This document shows, piece after piece, positions 54,745-63,283 of a stretch of 64,000 bases of DNA (the stretch's first letter is position 1; every line of letters starts with the position of its first letter). Source of the DNA: Bacteroidia bacterium (GTDB lineage Bacteria > Bacteroidota > Bacteroidia > B-17B0 > Aurantibacillaceae); assembly GCA_014378485.1 (NCBI GenBank), contig JACMNO010000092.1, positions 62,001 to 126,000 on the forward strand. Reading direction: 5' to 3'. Below the pieces are notes generated by a model that was not told the origin of the DNA, searched no databases, and saw only the letters and a program-made list of their open reading frames with translations. Position numbers and translations under genes: made by a program.

Positions 54745-55902
54745 TTTTTTTATTGTATAATTTCCTGAATTTTCTTCGATTAAATTAATTCCACATTTTC
54801 TGTTTTTCAAAAGTGAGCCAAATTGATCTTCGATGCCTAAAAATTCCGCGCCGTCATAAGTAGCAGCTTTCAGTAATAGTTCAAATGACACTTCTGGATT
54901 TTTTTTAACGATCGTGTTTATTTCATCTATGATAGAAAGTCCGGTATTACTGGCTAAACTATCTGTTCCAAAGGTAAGCTTACAATTATTAGATATCATT
55001 AATTGTATATCCGGCAATAAGTTTTCTATAAATAGATTTGCTTTGGGACACAGACACCAGTATAATTGTTTATGAAAACTTTGAGCAACTTGGAGATCCT
55101 CTTTATTGGTAAATGTATTGTGGACCATCAACGTATTAACTGCTATGTTAAATGCATTAATAACGCTTTGCAGGCTGCTTTTTTGTGTTGGTTTAAAATA
55201 AGAAATGGCAATATTTAAAGTTTCGTATAGCCTTAGATAATTCCCTGTCTTATTTATAAAGAAATCATTTTCAGCTTTGCTTTCCTGGTTATGAATGCTG
55301 GTTGGCTGTTTTGTCGAATAACAATGATTGCTTAATTGTTCTATCAATTTCAGTGAAGCGCTATAAGGCGCATGTGGCGCCAGGGAGGCCGATAAATTAT
55401 TACTTTTAAATTCCGACTCTAATTGTTTTCCCTCTTCAAAAACTATTTCAGAACGTTCCGGGTTTAAAGCGATCAACTCTACAAACGTATGATAATAAAG
55501 ATCCGATTTTTTTTTTGCAGCAATTGATGCGCTTGTATTACTAATATCTCCAACCGCCACAATTCCTTGTTTCTGCATTTCTGCATCCGCATGCAGCATC
55601 GCTTCTATTTGTTCTTCTGGTGATTGATCATTTCTGTGTTTTATAACAGACAAACCAAAATCAACAATACCGGTGTGTTGTTTGATAATACCTTTTAAAT
55701 GACTTAATTCTAAATGGCAATGTGTATTAATAAAACCCGGACAAATAATACCATTTAATCGTTCAATATTACTGTTCGCACTATTTTCTTCAGAAATAAG
55801 ATCAGTGAGGACGCCTTCATTGGTTATAGCCAATACGGTATTCTTTGGTAAATATTCTTTCCCTGAAAAAATCCTGTCAGCAGTTACGTAGCGCATAACC
55901 AA
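54736..55902 (-). CDS. amidohydrolase, candidate aminofutalosine deaminase
   Basis: A metal-dependent amidohydrolase: HCH at 61-63 (INTHCHLELSHL), APHAPYS with His177, HNQE (His204, Glu207), His261 and the metal-binding Asp313 in FGTDSLASN. Cytosolic, 388 aa. The HLE motif and TDSLASN fit the branch that includes epsilonproteobacterial 6-amino-6-deoxyfutalosine deaminases. With mqnB and mqnD about 6 kb away, a role in menaquinone synthesis upstream of MqnB is a good inference. Alternatives are chlorohydrolase-like or guanine deaminase-like enzymes. Confidence 0.72.
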   Translation of the reverse strand: MVMRYVTADRIFSGKEYLPKNTVLAITNEGVLTDLISEENSANSNIERLNGIICPGFINTHCHLELSHLKGIIKQHTGIVDFGLSVIKHRNDQSPEEQIEAMLHADAEMQKQGIVAVGDISNTSASIAAKKKSDLYYHTFVELIALNPERSEIVFEEGKQLESEFKSNNLSASLAPHAPYSASLKLIEQLSNHCYSTKQPTSIHNQESKAENDFFINKTGNYLRLYETLNIAISYFKPTQKSSLQSVINAFNIAVNTLMVHNTFTNKEDLQVAQSFHKQLYWCLCPKANLFIENLLPDIQLMISNNCKLTFGTDSLASNTGLSIIDEINTIVKKNPEVSFELLLKAATYDGAEFLGIEDQFGSLLKNRKCGINLIEENSGNYTIKKLA

Positions 55903-55942
55903 ATTTAAGAACTTATATCAACTTAAAATATAAATGCCGTAA

Positions 55943-56094
55943 TTTAACCACATAGGTACATAGAAAAATAATTGGTGATGAAGCTGCATGATTTGTTAAC
56001 CTAAGTTCACATAGTTGGAAGGTTCGCTTCCAGTACTATGTTTTCTTAATTACTTCTTTCATTACCGTTCATAACCCTAAGTTTCTATGTTGTT
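55943..56094. repeat. ACATAG-ended inverted-repeat element, copy C
   Basis: Outer arms ACATAGAAA (55958-55966) and TTTCTATGT (56082-56090) are perfect complements, preceded by TTAACCACATAGG as in copy B. Next, GGTGATGAA and TTTCATTACC form a second pair. The centre is a strong hairpin: ACATAGT-TGGAAG (56009-56021), loop GTTCG, CTTCCA then ACTATGT (56027-56041) with a 2-base bulge. No open frame. It fills most of the 292-base gap before rlmN. Confidence 0.65.
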
Positions 56095-56174
56095 GTATTA
56101 CTGAATCCGTCGTTTTATCTGTTGTAAATAGGATTATTCATCTAAAATCGTGTGTCTTTTTCAGTATTTATAGA

Positions 56175-56182
56175 TAACTTTG
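56175..56182 (+). promoter_or_regulatory. -7 promoter box of rlmN
   Basis: TAACTTTG matches TAnnTTTG, 12 bases before the ATG at 56195. The -33 region is not convincing. Confidence 0.4.
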
Positions 56183-56194
56183 TAAAAGATCAAC

Positions 56195-57256
56195 ATGTCA
56201 ACAAAAAAAGATATACGCGCCTTAACAGAAGCCGAAATTATTGAGATCCTGAAAGAAAAAGGAGAAGCAAAATTCCGTGCTAAACAAATTTATGAGTGGC
56301 TTTGGCAAAAAACGGCTCATAGTTTTGATGATATGTCTAATTTATCGAAACCACTAAGAGATTGGTTAAACGAAAACTTTGTGATTAATGCTGTTGCCAT
56401 TAGTGATATGCAGGTCAGCTCCGACAGAACCATTAAATGCGCTATGACTTTGTCTGACGGTAATGTGGTAGAAAGTGTTTTAATTCCCACCAAAACACGA
56501 ATGACTGCCTGTATCTCATCACAAGTGGGTTGCAGTTTAACCTGCAAATTTTGCGCAACCGGTAAATTAAAACGTTTGCGAAATTTAAATGCTGATGAGA
56601 TTTATGATCAGGTAGCTTTAGTGAAAAACTTAGCAGAAACAAAATATAATCAGCCCCTTACTAATATTGTGTATATGGGAATGGGAGAACCTTTGTTGAA
56701 TTACGCAGAAACGATTCGTTCAGTAGATCGGATTACTTCTCCTGATGGTTTAGGCATGAGTCCATCTCGTATAACAGTGAGTACCGCCGGAATTGCTAAA
56801 ATGATCATGAAGTTAGGAGATGATCAGGTGAAATTTAATTTGGCTTTATCCCTTCATGCGGCAAATGATGAAAAGCGTAATCACATTATGCCAATCAATG
56901 AAACAAACACTCTGGATAATTTGGAAGAAGCGTTGAATTATTTTTATGAAAAAACAGGTTCGCGTGTTACTTTTGAATACATCGTTTTCAAGGATTTTAA
57001 TGATGGGATTCAGGATGCAAGAGAGCTGGGGGATTTCTGTAAAAAAACGACTGCTAAAGTTAATATTATAGAATACAATCCCATTGATGATGGGGAGTTT
57101 AAACAAACAACTCCAGAACGACTAGAAGCTTTTGTGAAACATTTGGAAGGAAGAGGGATCATTGTTAATGTGCGAAGAAGCAGGGGTAAAGATATTGATG
57201 CAGCCTGTGGTCAATTAGTAAACAAAAATAAATCAACGGTACAGGTTTTTAAATAA
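56195..57256 (+). CDS. rlmN: dual-specificity RNA C2-methyladenosine methyltransferase RlmN
   Basis: Radical-SAM enzyme methylating A2503 of 23S rRNA and A37 of some tRNAs. The iron-sulfur motif CSLTCKFC gives Cys113, Cys117 and Cys120; the C-terminal catalytic cysteine is Cys338 in DIDAACGQL and the second is within TRMTACISSQ (Cys106). Length (353 aa) and VYMGMGEPLLN are canonical. It is followed after 5 bases by lepB. Confidence 0.95.
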   Translation: MSTKKDIRALTEAEIIEILKEKGEAKFRAKQIYEWLWQKTAHSFDDMSNLSKPLRDWLNENFVINAVAISDMQVSSDRTIKCAMTLSDGNVVESVLIPTKTRMTACISSQVGCSLTCKFCATGKLKRLRNLNADEIYDQVALVKNLAETKYNQPLTNIVYMGMGEPLLNYAETIRSVDRITSPDGLGMSPSRITVSTAGIAKMIMKLGDDQVKFNLALSLHAANDEKRNHIMPINETNTLDNLEEALNYFYEKTGSRVTFEYIVFKDFNDGIQDARELGDFCKKTTAKVNIIEYNPIDDGEFKQTTPERLEAFVKHLEGRGIIVNVRRSRGKDIDAACGQLVNKNKSTVQVFK

Positions 57257-57261
57257 AAATT

Positions 57262-58302
57262 TTGAAAAGGTTTATTCCAAATAATCAATCAATCTTAGAG
57301 TGGCTTAAAGCTATTGGTATTTCTTTTTTGTGTGTGCTCATCATTCGGACTTTTTTCTTTGAAATTTCTCCTGTAAGTTCTCCTTCGATGGAAAAATCCT
57401 TATTGACGGGAGATTACATGTTTATCAATAAATTATCTTTTGGCCCCCGTTTACTGAAAACTGTTTTTAGTGTTCCGTTTATTAATCAAAAATATTATTC
57501 TACACTGATTTCTTTACCTTACATGAGGTTGTTTGGTAGTCCTGACATAGAACGAAATGAGGTAGTCGTGTTCAATTATCCTCGTGAAGATGAGCACCCG
57601 GTTGATCACAGAACTTATTTTGTAAAAAGATGTATCGCACTTCCCGGTGATAGTTTCAAAATTGTTGACGGCTTGGTTTACATCAATAATAAATTAGCCG
57701 ACAATGAAAATAATTTGCAGTTTAATTATCATTTAAAATCCGAGCAGTTATTAGATTCTTCATTTATTGCCAGGTACAATTTAGTGGAGGGTGGAAAGAT
57801 CTCCGACAATAAAGATTATTCTTTCACCTTAACAAACAATTTGGCAGATACATTAAGAAGTAAAACTTACATCACGAAAATTGAAAGAAATGTTGAGGAG
57901 AAAGGAATGTGGGATGAATTTGTGTTTCCTTATAATGTTCATTATAAATGGAATGTAGACAATTATGGCTCTTTGAAAATCCCGGCTAAAGGTGATACGA
58001 TTAAATTGGATACTTTGAATTTATGTATTTTCGAAAAAATTATTTCTTCTTATGAAAGTAATTCGCTTGAATTAAAAAATGATAGCATTTTTATTAATGG
58101 AGTGTATAGTACCACTTATATCATAAAGCAAGATTACTATTTCATGATGGGAGATAATCGTCATAATTCACAGGACAGCCGTCACTGGGGATTTGTTCCT
58201 GAAGATCATGTTATTGGTAAAGCCACCCGAATTATTTTTTCAAAAGATAAGTTGTATGATAAAGGGATCAGGTGGAACAGGATTTTTCAAAGTATTCTAT
58301 AA
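57262..58302 (+). CDS. lepB: signal peptidase I
   Basis: Membrane-bound peptidase that removes signal peptides from exported proteins. One N-terminal membrane segment (IGISFLCVLIIRTFFFEI), catalytic Ser42 in SSPSMEKS, catalytic Lys122 in YFVKRCIALPGD and the C-terminal MGDNRHNSQDSRHWGFVP. A large insertion of about 130 residues between the Lys box and the GDN box is usual for Bacteroidota enzymes. The start is TTG 57262, 5 bases after rlmN; no ATG lies ahead of the membrane segment. Confidence 0.93.
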   Translation: MKRFIPNNQSILEWLKAIGISFLCVLIIRTFFFEISPVSSPSMEKSLLTGDYMFINKLSFGPRLLKTVFSVPFINQKYYSTLISLPYMRLFGSPDIERNEVVVFNYPREDEHPVDHRTYFVKRCIALPGDSFKIVDGLVYINNKLADNENNLQFNYHLKSEQLLDSSFIARYNLVEGGKISDNKDYSFTLTNNLADTLRSKTYITKIERNVEEKGMWDEFVFPYNVHYKWNVDNYGSLKIPAKGDTIKLDTLNLCIFEKIISSYESNSLELKNDSIFINGVYSTTYIIKQDYYFMMGDNRHNSQDSRHWGFVPEDHVIGKATRIIFSKDKLYDKGIRWNRIFQSIL

Positions 58303-58303
58303 A

Positions 58304-58900
58304 ATGCAAAGTATTCTTTTGTCTACTGCTTATTTACCGCCATTGAATTACCTGTCAAAACTTATTGAAGCAGAGCAGGTAGTGATCGAAAAACAGGAGT
58401 ATTTTGTAAAACAAACCTACCGTAACCGCTGTGAGATCTTAACAGCTAATGGTATATTAAGTTTAAGCATTCCTTTAATCAAACAAGCTGATAAAGAAAT
58501 TATTTCAGAAAAAAAAATTTCTTATGCCGAGAACTGGCAAAAGCAACATTGGAGGGCAATAACAAGTGCCTACAAAAATTCTCCATACTTCGAATATTTT
58601 GAAGATGAGTTCAGACCTTTTTATGAAAATCAATTTGAGTTTTTATTTGAATACAACACTCAACTTTTAAATGCTATCCTGAATATATTAAGAATTAAAA
58701 AGTCAATCGGTTTTACCACTCAATTTGAAACATTACTTATTGGAATAACAGATCTAAGAAACTTGTCTGAAATAAATAACATCAATGTTTCTGTTATGAA
58801 ACCATACTATCAGGTCTTTGCAGATAAACAAGGATTTACCCCAAACTTAAGTTGCCTGGATACGTTGTTTAATGTAGGATTAGAAACTAAATACTTCTAA
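58304..58900 (+). CDS. WbqC family protein
   Basis: A 198-residue cytosolic protein. The start MQSILLSTAYLPPLNYLSKL and the central WQKQHWRAITSAYKNSPYF are hallmarks of the WbqC family, first named from O-antigen gene clusters and of unproven function. The ATG at 58304 follows the lepB stop by 1 base; the same frame extends upstream inside lepB but without family similarity. It is followed by the cloverleaf element. Confidence 0.82.
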   Translation: MQSILLSTAYLPPLNYLSKLIEAEQVVIEKQEYFVKQTYRNRCEILTANGILSLSIPLIKQADKEIISEKKISYAENWQKQHWRAITSAYKNSPYFEYFEDEFRPFYENQFEFLFEYNTQLLNAILNILRIKKSIGFTTQFETLLIGITDLRNLSEINNINVSVMKPYYQVFADKQGFTPNLSCLDTLFNVGLETKYF

Positions 58901-58908
58901 AATAGTAA

Positions 58909-59021
58909 TTGTCAGTTCGAGTAAAAAAAATGCGCTCTTCTCATTTTTTTGTATCGAGAACGATTATTATACTTCTCGATACACATTTGCAGGAACAGGC
59001 AAATGTTACTCGAAGTGACAA
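58909..59021. repeat. 113-bp four-way cloverleaf element
   Basis: Outer stem TTGTCAGTTCGAGTA (58909-58923) with TACTCGAAGTGACAA (59007-59021), 14 of 15 pairs. Inside, three perfect hairpins follow end to end: AAAAAAATG/CATTTTTTT (58924-58950, loop 9), GTATCGAGAA/TTCTCGATAC (58951-58982, loop 12) and ACATTTGC/GCAAATGT (58983-59006, loop 8). No base lies unpaired at the junction. It occupies the space between the convergent WbqC and PAS-PP2C genes. Confidence 0.85.
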
Positions 59022-59035
59022 AATTATTTCATTTA

Positions 59036-60196
59036 TTAAATTCTGATACCAATCACTAATACATCGTCCGTTTGGTCATTGTCCTGCTTCCAGTTATTAA
59101 ATGAATATTCCAAAAAAGCTTCCTGTTCATCCATATTCATATCTTGAATAGTCTTTAGTAATTCTCTGAAGTTAGCTTTGTTTAATTTTTTGTTTTTCTC
59201 GCCGCCAAACTGATCATTGAAGCCATCAGTATATAAATAGATACTGTCATTTTTCATTAGCTGAAAAGTTTGTGTATCAAATTTTTTTTCAACACCTGAG
59301 TAAAACCCAATAGGATAACGACTTCCTTTTAATTCTGTAACACTATTTTCTCTTGAAATTAAAATAGAACGGAAGGCTCCCGAAAATGTTAAAAGGTTTG
59401 TTGCTTTTTCGATTCTTATCAAAGAAACATCCATTCCGTCGTTAAACGTCGCATCCTGATTTTTATTAATAGTCTTTTCTAATTCCTCATCTAGTGCTTT
59501 TAAAATTGATGAAGGGTCAGTTATTTTTCTATTTATAAAAACTTCCTTGAACATGGAGTTGGCCACCATGCTCATCATCGCACCCGGCACACCATGGCCC
59601 GTGCAATCCACAGCTGCAATGTACTTGTACAACTCATCTTCATAAAACCAATAGTAATCACCGCTTACAATGTCTTTTGGTTTATAAAGCAGAAATGAGT
59701 CTTCAAAATACTCATTCAGCTGTTCCTCCTTTTGCAGAATCGATTGTTGTATTCTTTGAGCATAGTAAATACTATCCGTAATGTCTTTATTTTGTTCTGA
59801 CAGTTGCCTATTACTTTCCAGTAATCGTTTCTCATTGACTTTGTTATCGGTAATATCGTATCCAATACTAACCAACTGATCATCATTGAGGTAAGACACA
59901 TTCCAGCGGATCCATTTCTTTCCACCTGCTGAGGTTCTCAATTCGTGTTCAAATGTTTGTGTGGAAAGTTTACGGTTACTGAAAATATCCAGTATTTTGT
60001 TTTTCACTTTTTCACCTTCCGGTTTTGAAAAACGCGTAGCTTCCCACCAGTTGTTACCTAATAATTCCTGTGAATTATAACCTAATAGTTGTTGGGCTGA
60101 TTTACTAACATAATCTATACTTCCATCGTTATTTAAAACGACTATCAGAGTGTTGAGTTTATCCAGGATTTGATCCTGTATATCAATTGCAAACAT
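59036..60196 (-). CDS. PAS-domain PP2C/SpoIIE-type serine phosphatase
   Basis: A 386-residue cytosolic protein: PAS domain (about 8-115, DGSIDYVSKSAQQLLGYNSQ), a short coiled linker (KRLLESNRQLSEQNKDITDS) and a SpoIIE phosphatase domain from about 150 (KPKDIVSGDYYWF; AAVDCTGHGVPGAMMSM carries the metal-binding Asp and GHG; DGFNDQFGGEKNKK and DDQTDDVLVIGIRI supply further aspartates). It likely senses a small ligand or redox state and dephosphorylates a protein partner. The SiaB-like kinase at 54169 is a candidate counterpart. Confidence 0.85.
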   Translation of the reverse strand: MFAIDIQDQILDKLNTLIVVLNNDGSIDYVSKSAQQLLGYNSQELLGNNWWEATRFSKPEGEKVKNKILDIFSNRKLSTQTFEHELRTSAGGKKWIRWNVSYLNDDQLVSIGYDITDNKVNEKRLLESNRQLSEQNKDITDSIYYAQRIQQSILQKEEQLNEYFEDSFLLYKPKDIVSGDYYWFYEDELYKYIAAVDCTGHGVPGAMMSMVANSMFKEVFINRKITDPSSILKALDEELEKTINKNQDATFNDGMDVSLIRIEKATNLLTFSGAFRSILISRENSVTELKGSRYPIGFYSGVEKKFDTQTFQLMKNDSIYLYTDGFNDQFGGEKNKKLNKANFRELLKTIQDMNMDEQEAFLEYSFNNWKQDNDQTDDVLVIGIRI

Positions 60197-60399
60197 TGGA
60201 AAAATTTTAAAAATGGAAAAATGTGAAAACTAATGGGTGCGGACTAGCACATACAGATATGCCACATGGAAATTCGGCAATATCGGTTACAAATAAAATG
60301 ATGTTTAATTCTGTTTTTCACGAAGCAAATATATAAATTATTTAATACCTCAAACAAAATTGAAAATAAAAAACATAAATATATATTACATCGAATTTT

Positions 60400-60424
60400 T
60401 CACCCTGAGAGGAGTCGAAGGGAG
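60400..60424. repeat. short imperfect palindrome of the CCCTGAG...TCGAAGGG type
   Basis: TCACCCTGAGAGGAGTCGAAGGGAG has CACCCT and AAGGGAG as partial inverted arms. Sequences of this form recur as dispersed intergenic repeats in many bacterial genomes; only this degenerate copy is in the window. The rest of the 256-base gap (60197-60452) shows nothing else I can support. Confidence 0.35.
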
Positions 60425-60452
60425 AGATGTAGAGACTTGTAGAAGTATAATT

Positions 60453-61079
60453 CTAATGCAACTTAGAACTAATTAGACTGATGAATTCTTTACGGGTTGG
60501 GTCTTTCATGAACTCTCCAGTAAAGGCAGAAGTGGTAGTAGCACTGTTTTGTTTTTGAATTCCACGCATCTGCATGCATAAGTGAGAGCATTCAATAACC
60601 ACGGCTACACCCATAGGATTTAGCGTTTCCTGTATACAGTTTTTAATCTCATTTGTTAAACGCTCCTGTACCTGCAGCCTTCGAGCAAAGGCATCTACAA
60701 CACGGGGCAATTTACTCAAACCTACAATGTAGCCGTTTGGAATATACGCAATATGTGCTTTTCCAAAAAAAGGCAACAAATGATGTTCGCATAAACTGTA
60801 CACCTCAATATCCTTTACAATTACCATCTGGCTGTAATCTTCTTTAAACATAGCAGAACGTAAAATCTCAGCAGGATTTAAATCATAGCCCTGAGTTAAA
60901 AATTGCATGGCTTTCGCCGCTCTAACAGGAGTTTTTAATAAGCCTTCACGTGCAGGATTTTCACCAACATCATCTAAAATGTTTTTATACATATCAGAAA
61001 TGGAATCAACCAGTTTGTCATTGTATTGATCTATTTTTTTGTATCCGGTAATGTCGTGTTCAAATTCTTCATTTAGCAT
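60453..61079 (-). CDS. folE: GTP cyclohydrolase I
   Basis: Converts GTP to dihydroneopterin triphosphate for folate and related pterins. Zinc ligands Cys97 and His100 ([15 protein letters not shown]) and Cys168 ([10 protein letters not shown]) are all present, as is [18 protein letters not shown]. Length (208 aa) is normal. The PTPS/QueD gene lies upstream on the same strand after 192 bases, so the product may feed both folate and a queuosine or biopterin branch. Confidence 0.95.
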   Translation of the reverse strand: MLNEEFEHDITGYKKIDQYNDKLVDSISDMYKNILDDVGENPAREGLLKTPVRAAKAMQFLTQGYDLNPAEILRSAMFKEDYSQMVIVKDIEVYSLCEHHLLPFFGKAHIAYIPNGYIVGLSKLPRVVDAFARRLQVQERLTNEIKNCIQETLNPMGVAVVIECSHLCMQMRGIQKQNSATTTSAFTGEFMKDPTRKEFISLISSKLH

Positions 61080-61271
61080 GCCTTCAATTTTTTAGTTTGC
61101 CTTAGTTTCTTAATAATAACTTAAACGCACAGGATTTTTTTTGTAAATAATACAAAAGAAACTTACATTAAAATAACAATTATTTAAAACGTAGTTTCTA
61201 ACTTCCTTTTTCCCTAAATATCGTTATTGTTTAAATTTATTAATACAACAAGAAATTACAACTATTGTTTA

Positions 61272-61679
61272 TTATCCAAAATATTCCACATAGTTACTGT
61301 CGGTCTCGTATAATTTAATGCGATGCAGAACAGCGCCCATTTCTTTTACTTTTGGATTTAAAATATTCCAGATAAAGATCGCTACATTTTCTGTAGAAGG
61401 CATCACAGGCATTCCTTTCACATCCATATTCAGGTTTTTATGATCCAGTATTTCCGTCACATCAGTTTTGATCACGGTACTCAGGTCTTTTAAATTTACC
61501 ACAAATCCTGTATCCGGGTTTACAGCACCTTTAACAGTAACGTATAAATCATAATTATGTCCATGCCAGTTTTTATTGGCACATTTGCCAAAAGTGGCGT
61601 TGTTTTGTTCTTCACTCCAGGCCGGGTTAAATAATTTGTGCGCGGCGTTAAAATGTTCTTTGCGGGTAATATAAATCAT
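61272..61679 (-). CDS. 6-carboxytetrahydropterin / 6-pyruvoyltetrahydropterin synthase family
   Basis: A 135-residue T-fold enzyme acting on dihydroneopterin triphosphate. Zinc histidines His14 (FNAAHKL), His39 and His41 (WHGHNY) and the catalytic-type Cys33 (FGKC) are visible. The spacer FNPAWSEEQNNATFGKCANK is longer than in Escherichia coli QueD and resembles eukaryotic 6-pyruvoyl-tetrahydropterin synthase (FGKCNNPNGHGHNY). Queuosine precursor synthesis is the common bacterial role, but a tetrahydrobiopterin-like route is possible. It is divergent from mqnB across 33 bases. Confidence 0.85.
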   Translation of the reverse strand: MIYITRKEHFNAAHKLFNPAWSEEQNNATFGKCANKNWHGHNYDLYVTVKGAVNPDTGFVVNLKDLSTVIKTDVTEILDHKNLNMDVKGMPVMPSTENVAIFIWNILNPKVKEMGAVLHRIKLYETDSNYVEYFG

Positions 61680-61712
61680 AGTAAATTAACGGTGTAAAAA
61701 TACTAATTATAA

Positions 61713-62378
61713 ATGAAGATTCTTATTGTATCAGCTACACATTTTGAAGTAATGCCTTTACTGAATTTTCTGGGAATTGCCTTACCCACAAAAGGCATGA
61801 ACAATGCAAACATTGATTTTGAAGATAAAGACATTCAAGTATTAATTACCGGTGTTGGTATGGTAAATACAGCTTTAATGATGGGAAGATATATGAACAC
61901 GGTTTATGATTTGGTAATCAATGCTGGGGTTTGTGGTGCTTTTGATAAGGCGTTACAATTAGGTCAGGTAGTTTGTGTGATTGAAGATATGTTATGTGAA
62001 TTAGGGGCAGAGAATGGCGAAGAATTTATAACCTACGACCAATTGAATTTGCCCGGTGAATATATGTTTTCGGAAAACACTATAGTTTCTAATCCCAAAA
62101 TTGATTCGATTAAAAAAGTAAAAGGAATTACTGTAAATACAGTTCATGGAAACGAAGAAAGCATACAAAAAGTAAAACAGTTATTTCAACCTGATGTTGA
62201 AAGTATGGAAGGAGCCGCTTTTTTTGCTGCGTGTTCAGGAATGAAAGCAAATTATATTCAGATTCGTGCTGTTTCAAATTATGTGGAGAGACGTGATAAA
62301 AGCAAATGGCAAATGCCTTTGGCCATTGAAAATCTGAATACTTTTTTGATTAATTTTATAAAAGAAAACAAGCAATAA
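61713..62378 (+). CDS. mqnB: futalosine hydrolase
   Basis: Nucleosidase of the 5'-methylthioadenosine/adenosylhomocysteine fold that splits futalosine to dehypoxanthinyl futalosine and hypoxanthine in menaquinone synthesis. Family marks are ITGVGMVNTALMMGRY, INAGVCGAFDKALQLGQVV and DVESMEGAAFFAAC (substrate-binding Glu pair). Length 221 aa. mqnD begins 3 bases later. Specificity for futalosine rather than other nucleosides rests on the link with mqnD. Confidence 0.9.
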   Translation: MKILIVSATHFEVMPLLNFLGIALPTKGMNNANIDFEDKDIQVLITGVGMVNTALMMGRYMNTVYDLVINAGVCGAFDKALQLGQVVCVIEDMLCELGAENGEEFITYDQLNLPGEYMFSENTIVSNPKIDSIKKVKGITVNTVHGNEESIQKVKQLFQPDVESMEGAAFFAACSGMKANYIQIRAVSNYVERRDKSKWQMPLAIENLNTFLINFIKENKQ

Positions 62379-62381
62379 ACT

Positions 62382-63212
62382 ATGAATTTCTCCCTTGGTT
62401 TTTCTCCTTGTCCTAACGATTGTTTTATTTTTGATGCTTTAGTGCATAAAAAAATTGACACGAAAGGAATTGATTTTACAGTTGTCATGGAAGATGTAGA
62501 AGCTTTAAATAGCCGGGCTTTTAAGCATGAATTGGATATCACAAAATTAAGCTATCACGCTTTTTTATATTTAACAGATAAATACAACTTATTAAATAGT
62601 GGAAGTGCTTTAGGATTTAATTGCGGACCATTATTAGTTCAAAATTCAATGTTTAAGGTTGAAGATATTGATAAAGCAACGATTGCTATTCCCGGAAAGT
62701 ATACGACAGCTAATTTTTTGTTGTCATTAGCTTACCCCAAAGCAAATAATAAAAAAGAAATCTTATTCAGCGATATTGAAGATGCTATCTTGTCGCAGAA
62801 AGTAGATGCGGGTTTGTTAATTCATGAAAACCGTTTTACATATGAAGATAAAGGCTTGGAAAAAATCATCGACCTTGGTGAATTCTGGGAAAGCCTAATC
62901 CATGCACCAATCCCGTTAGGAGGTATCGTTGTAAAGAAGAGCATTGATCTTACTCTGCAAAAAATAGTAGATAGTTTAATCAGGCAAAGTGTTGAATTTG
63001 CTTTTGTAAATCCGGAAAGCTGTATGCCATTTGTAAAGCAGCATGCCCAGGAAATGAGTGAAGAGGTGATGAAAAAGCACATTGCCCTTTATGTAAATGA
63101 TTTTTCGGTGGATCTTGGAGTTATCGGAAAAAAAGCTGTTCAGTTATTGTTTAATAAAGCCATAGAAATCCATCTTATTGAGGGGGTTGCCCCTCTGACT
63201 TTTGTTAACTAG
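62382..63212 (+). CDS. mqnD: 1,4-dihydroxy-6-naphthoate synthase
   Basis: Converts cyclic dehypoxanthinyl futalosine to 1,4-dihydroxy-6-naphthoate. The N-terminus LGFSPCPNDCFIFDALVHKK is diagnostic, followed by DITKLSYHAFLYL and the VDAGLLIHENRFTY segment of this periplasmic-binding-protein fold. Length (276 aa) is normal. It forms a two-gene unit with mqnB; mqnA, mqnC and mqnE are outside the window. Confidence 0.93.
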   Translation: MNFSLGFSPCPNDCFIFDALVHKKIDTKGIDFTVVMEDVEALNSRAFKHELDITKLSYHAFLYLTDKYNLLNSGSALGFNCGPLLVQNSMFKVEDIDKATIAIPGKYTTANFLLSLAYPKANNKKEILFSDIEDAILSQKVDAGLLIHENRFTYEDKGLEKIIDLGEFWESLIHAPIPLGGIVVKKSIDLTLQKIVDSLIRQSVEFAFVNPESCMPFVKQHAQEMSEEVMKKHIALYVNDFSVDLGVIGKKAVQLLFNKAIEIHLIEGVAPLTFVN

Positions 63213-63283
63213 TTCCGCTTATCATTGTATTAAGCTATTTATATAAAATTTAATTTAAACTTGATTATTTCCTTTTATATTTA

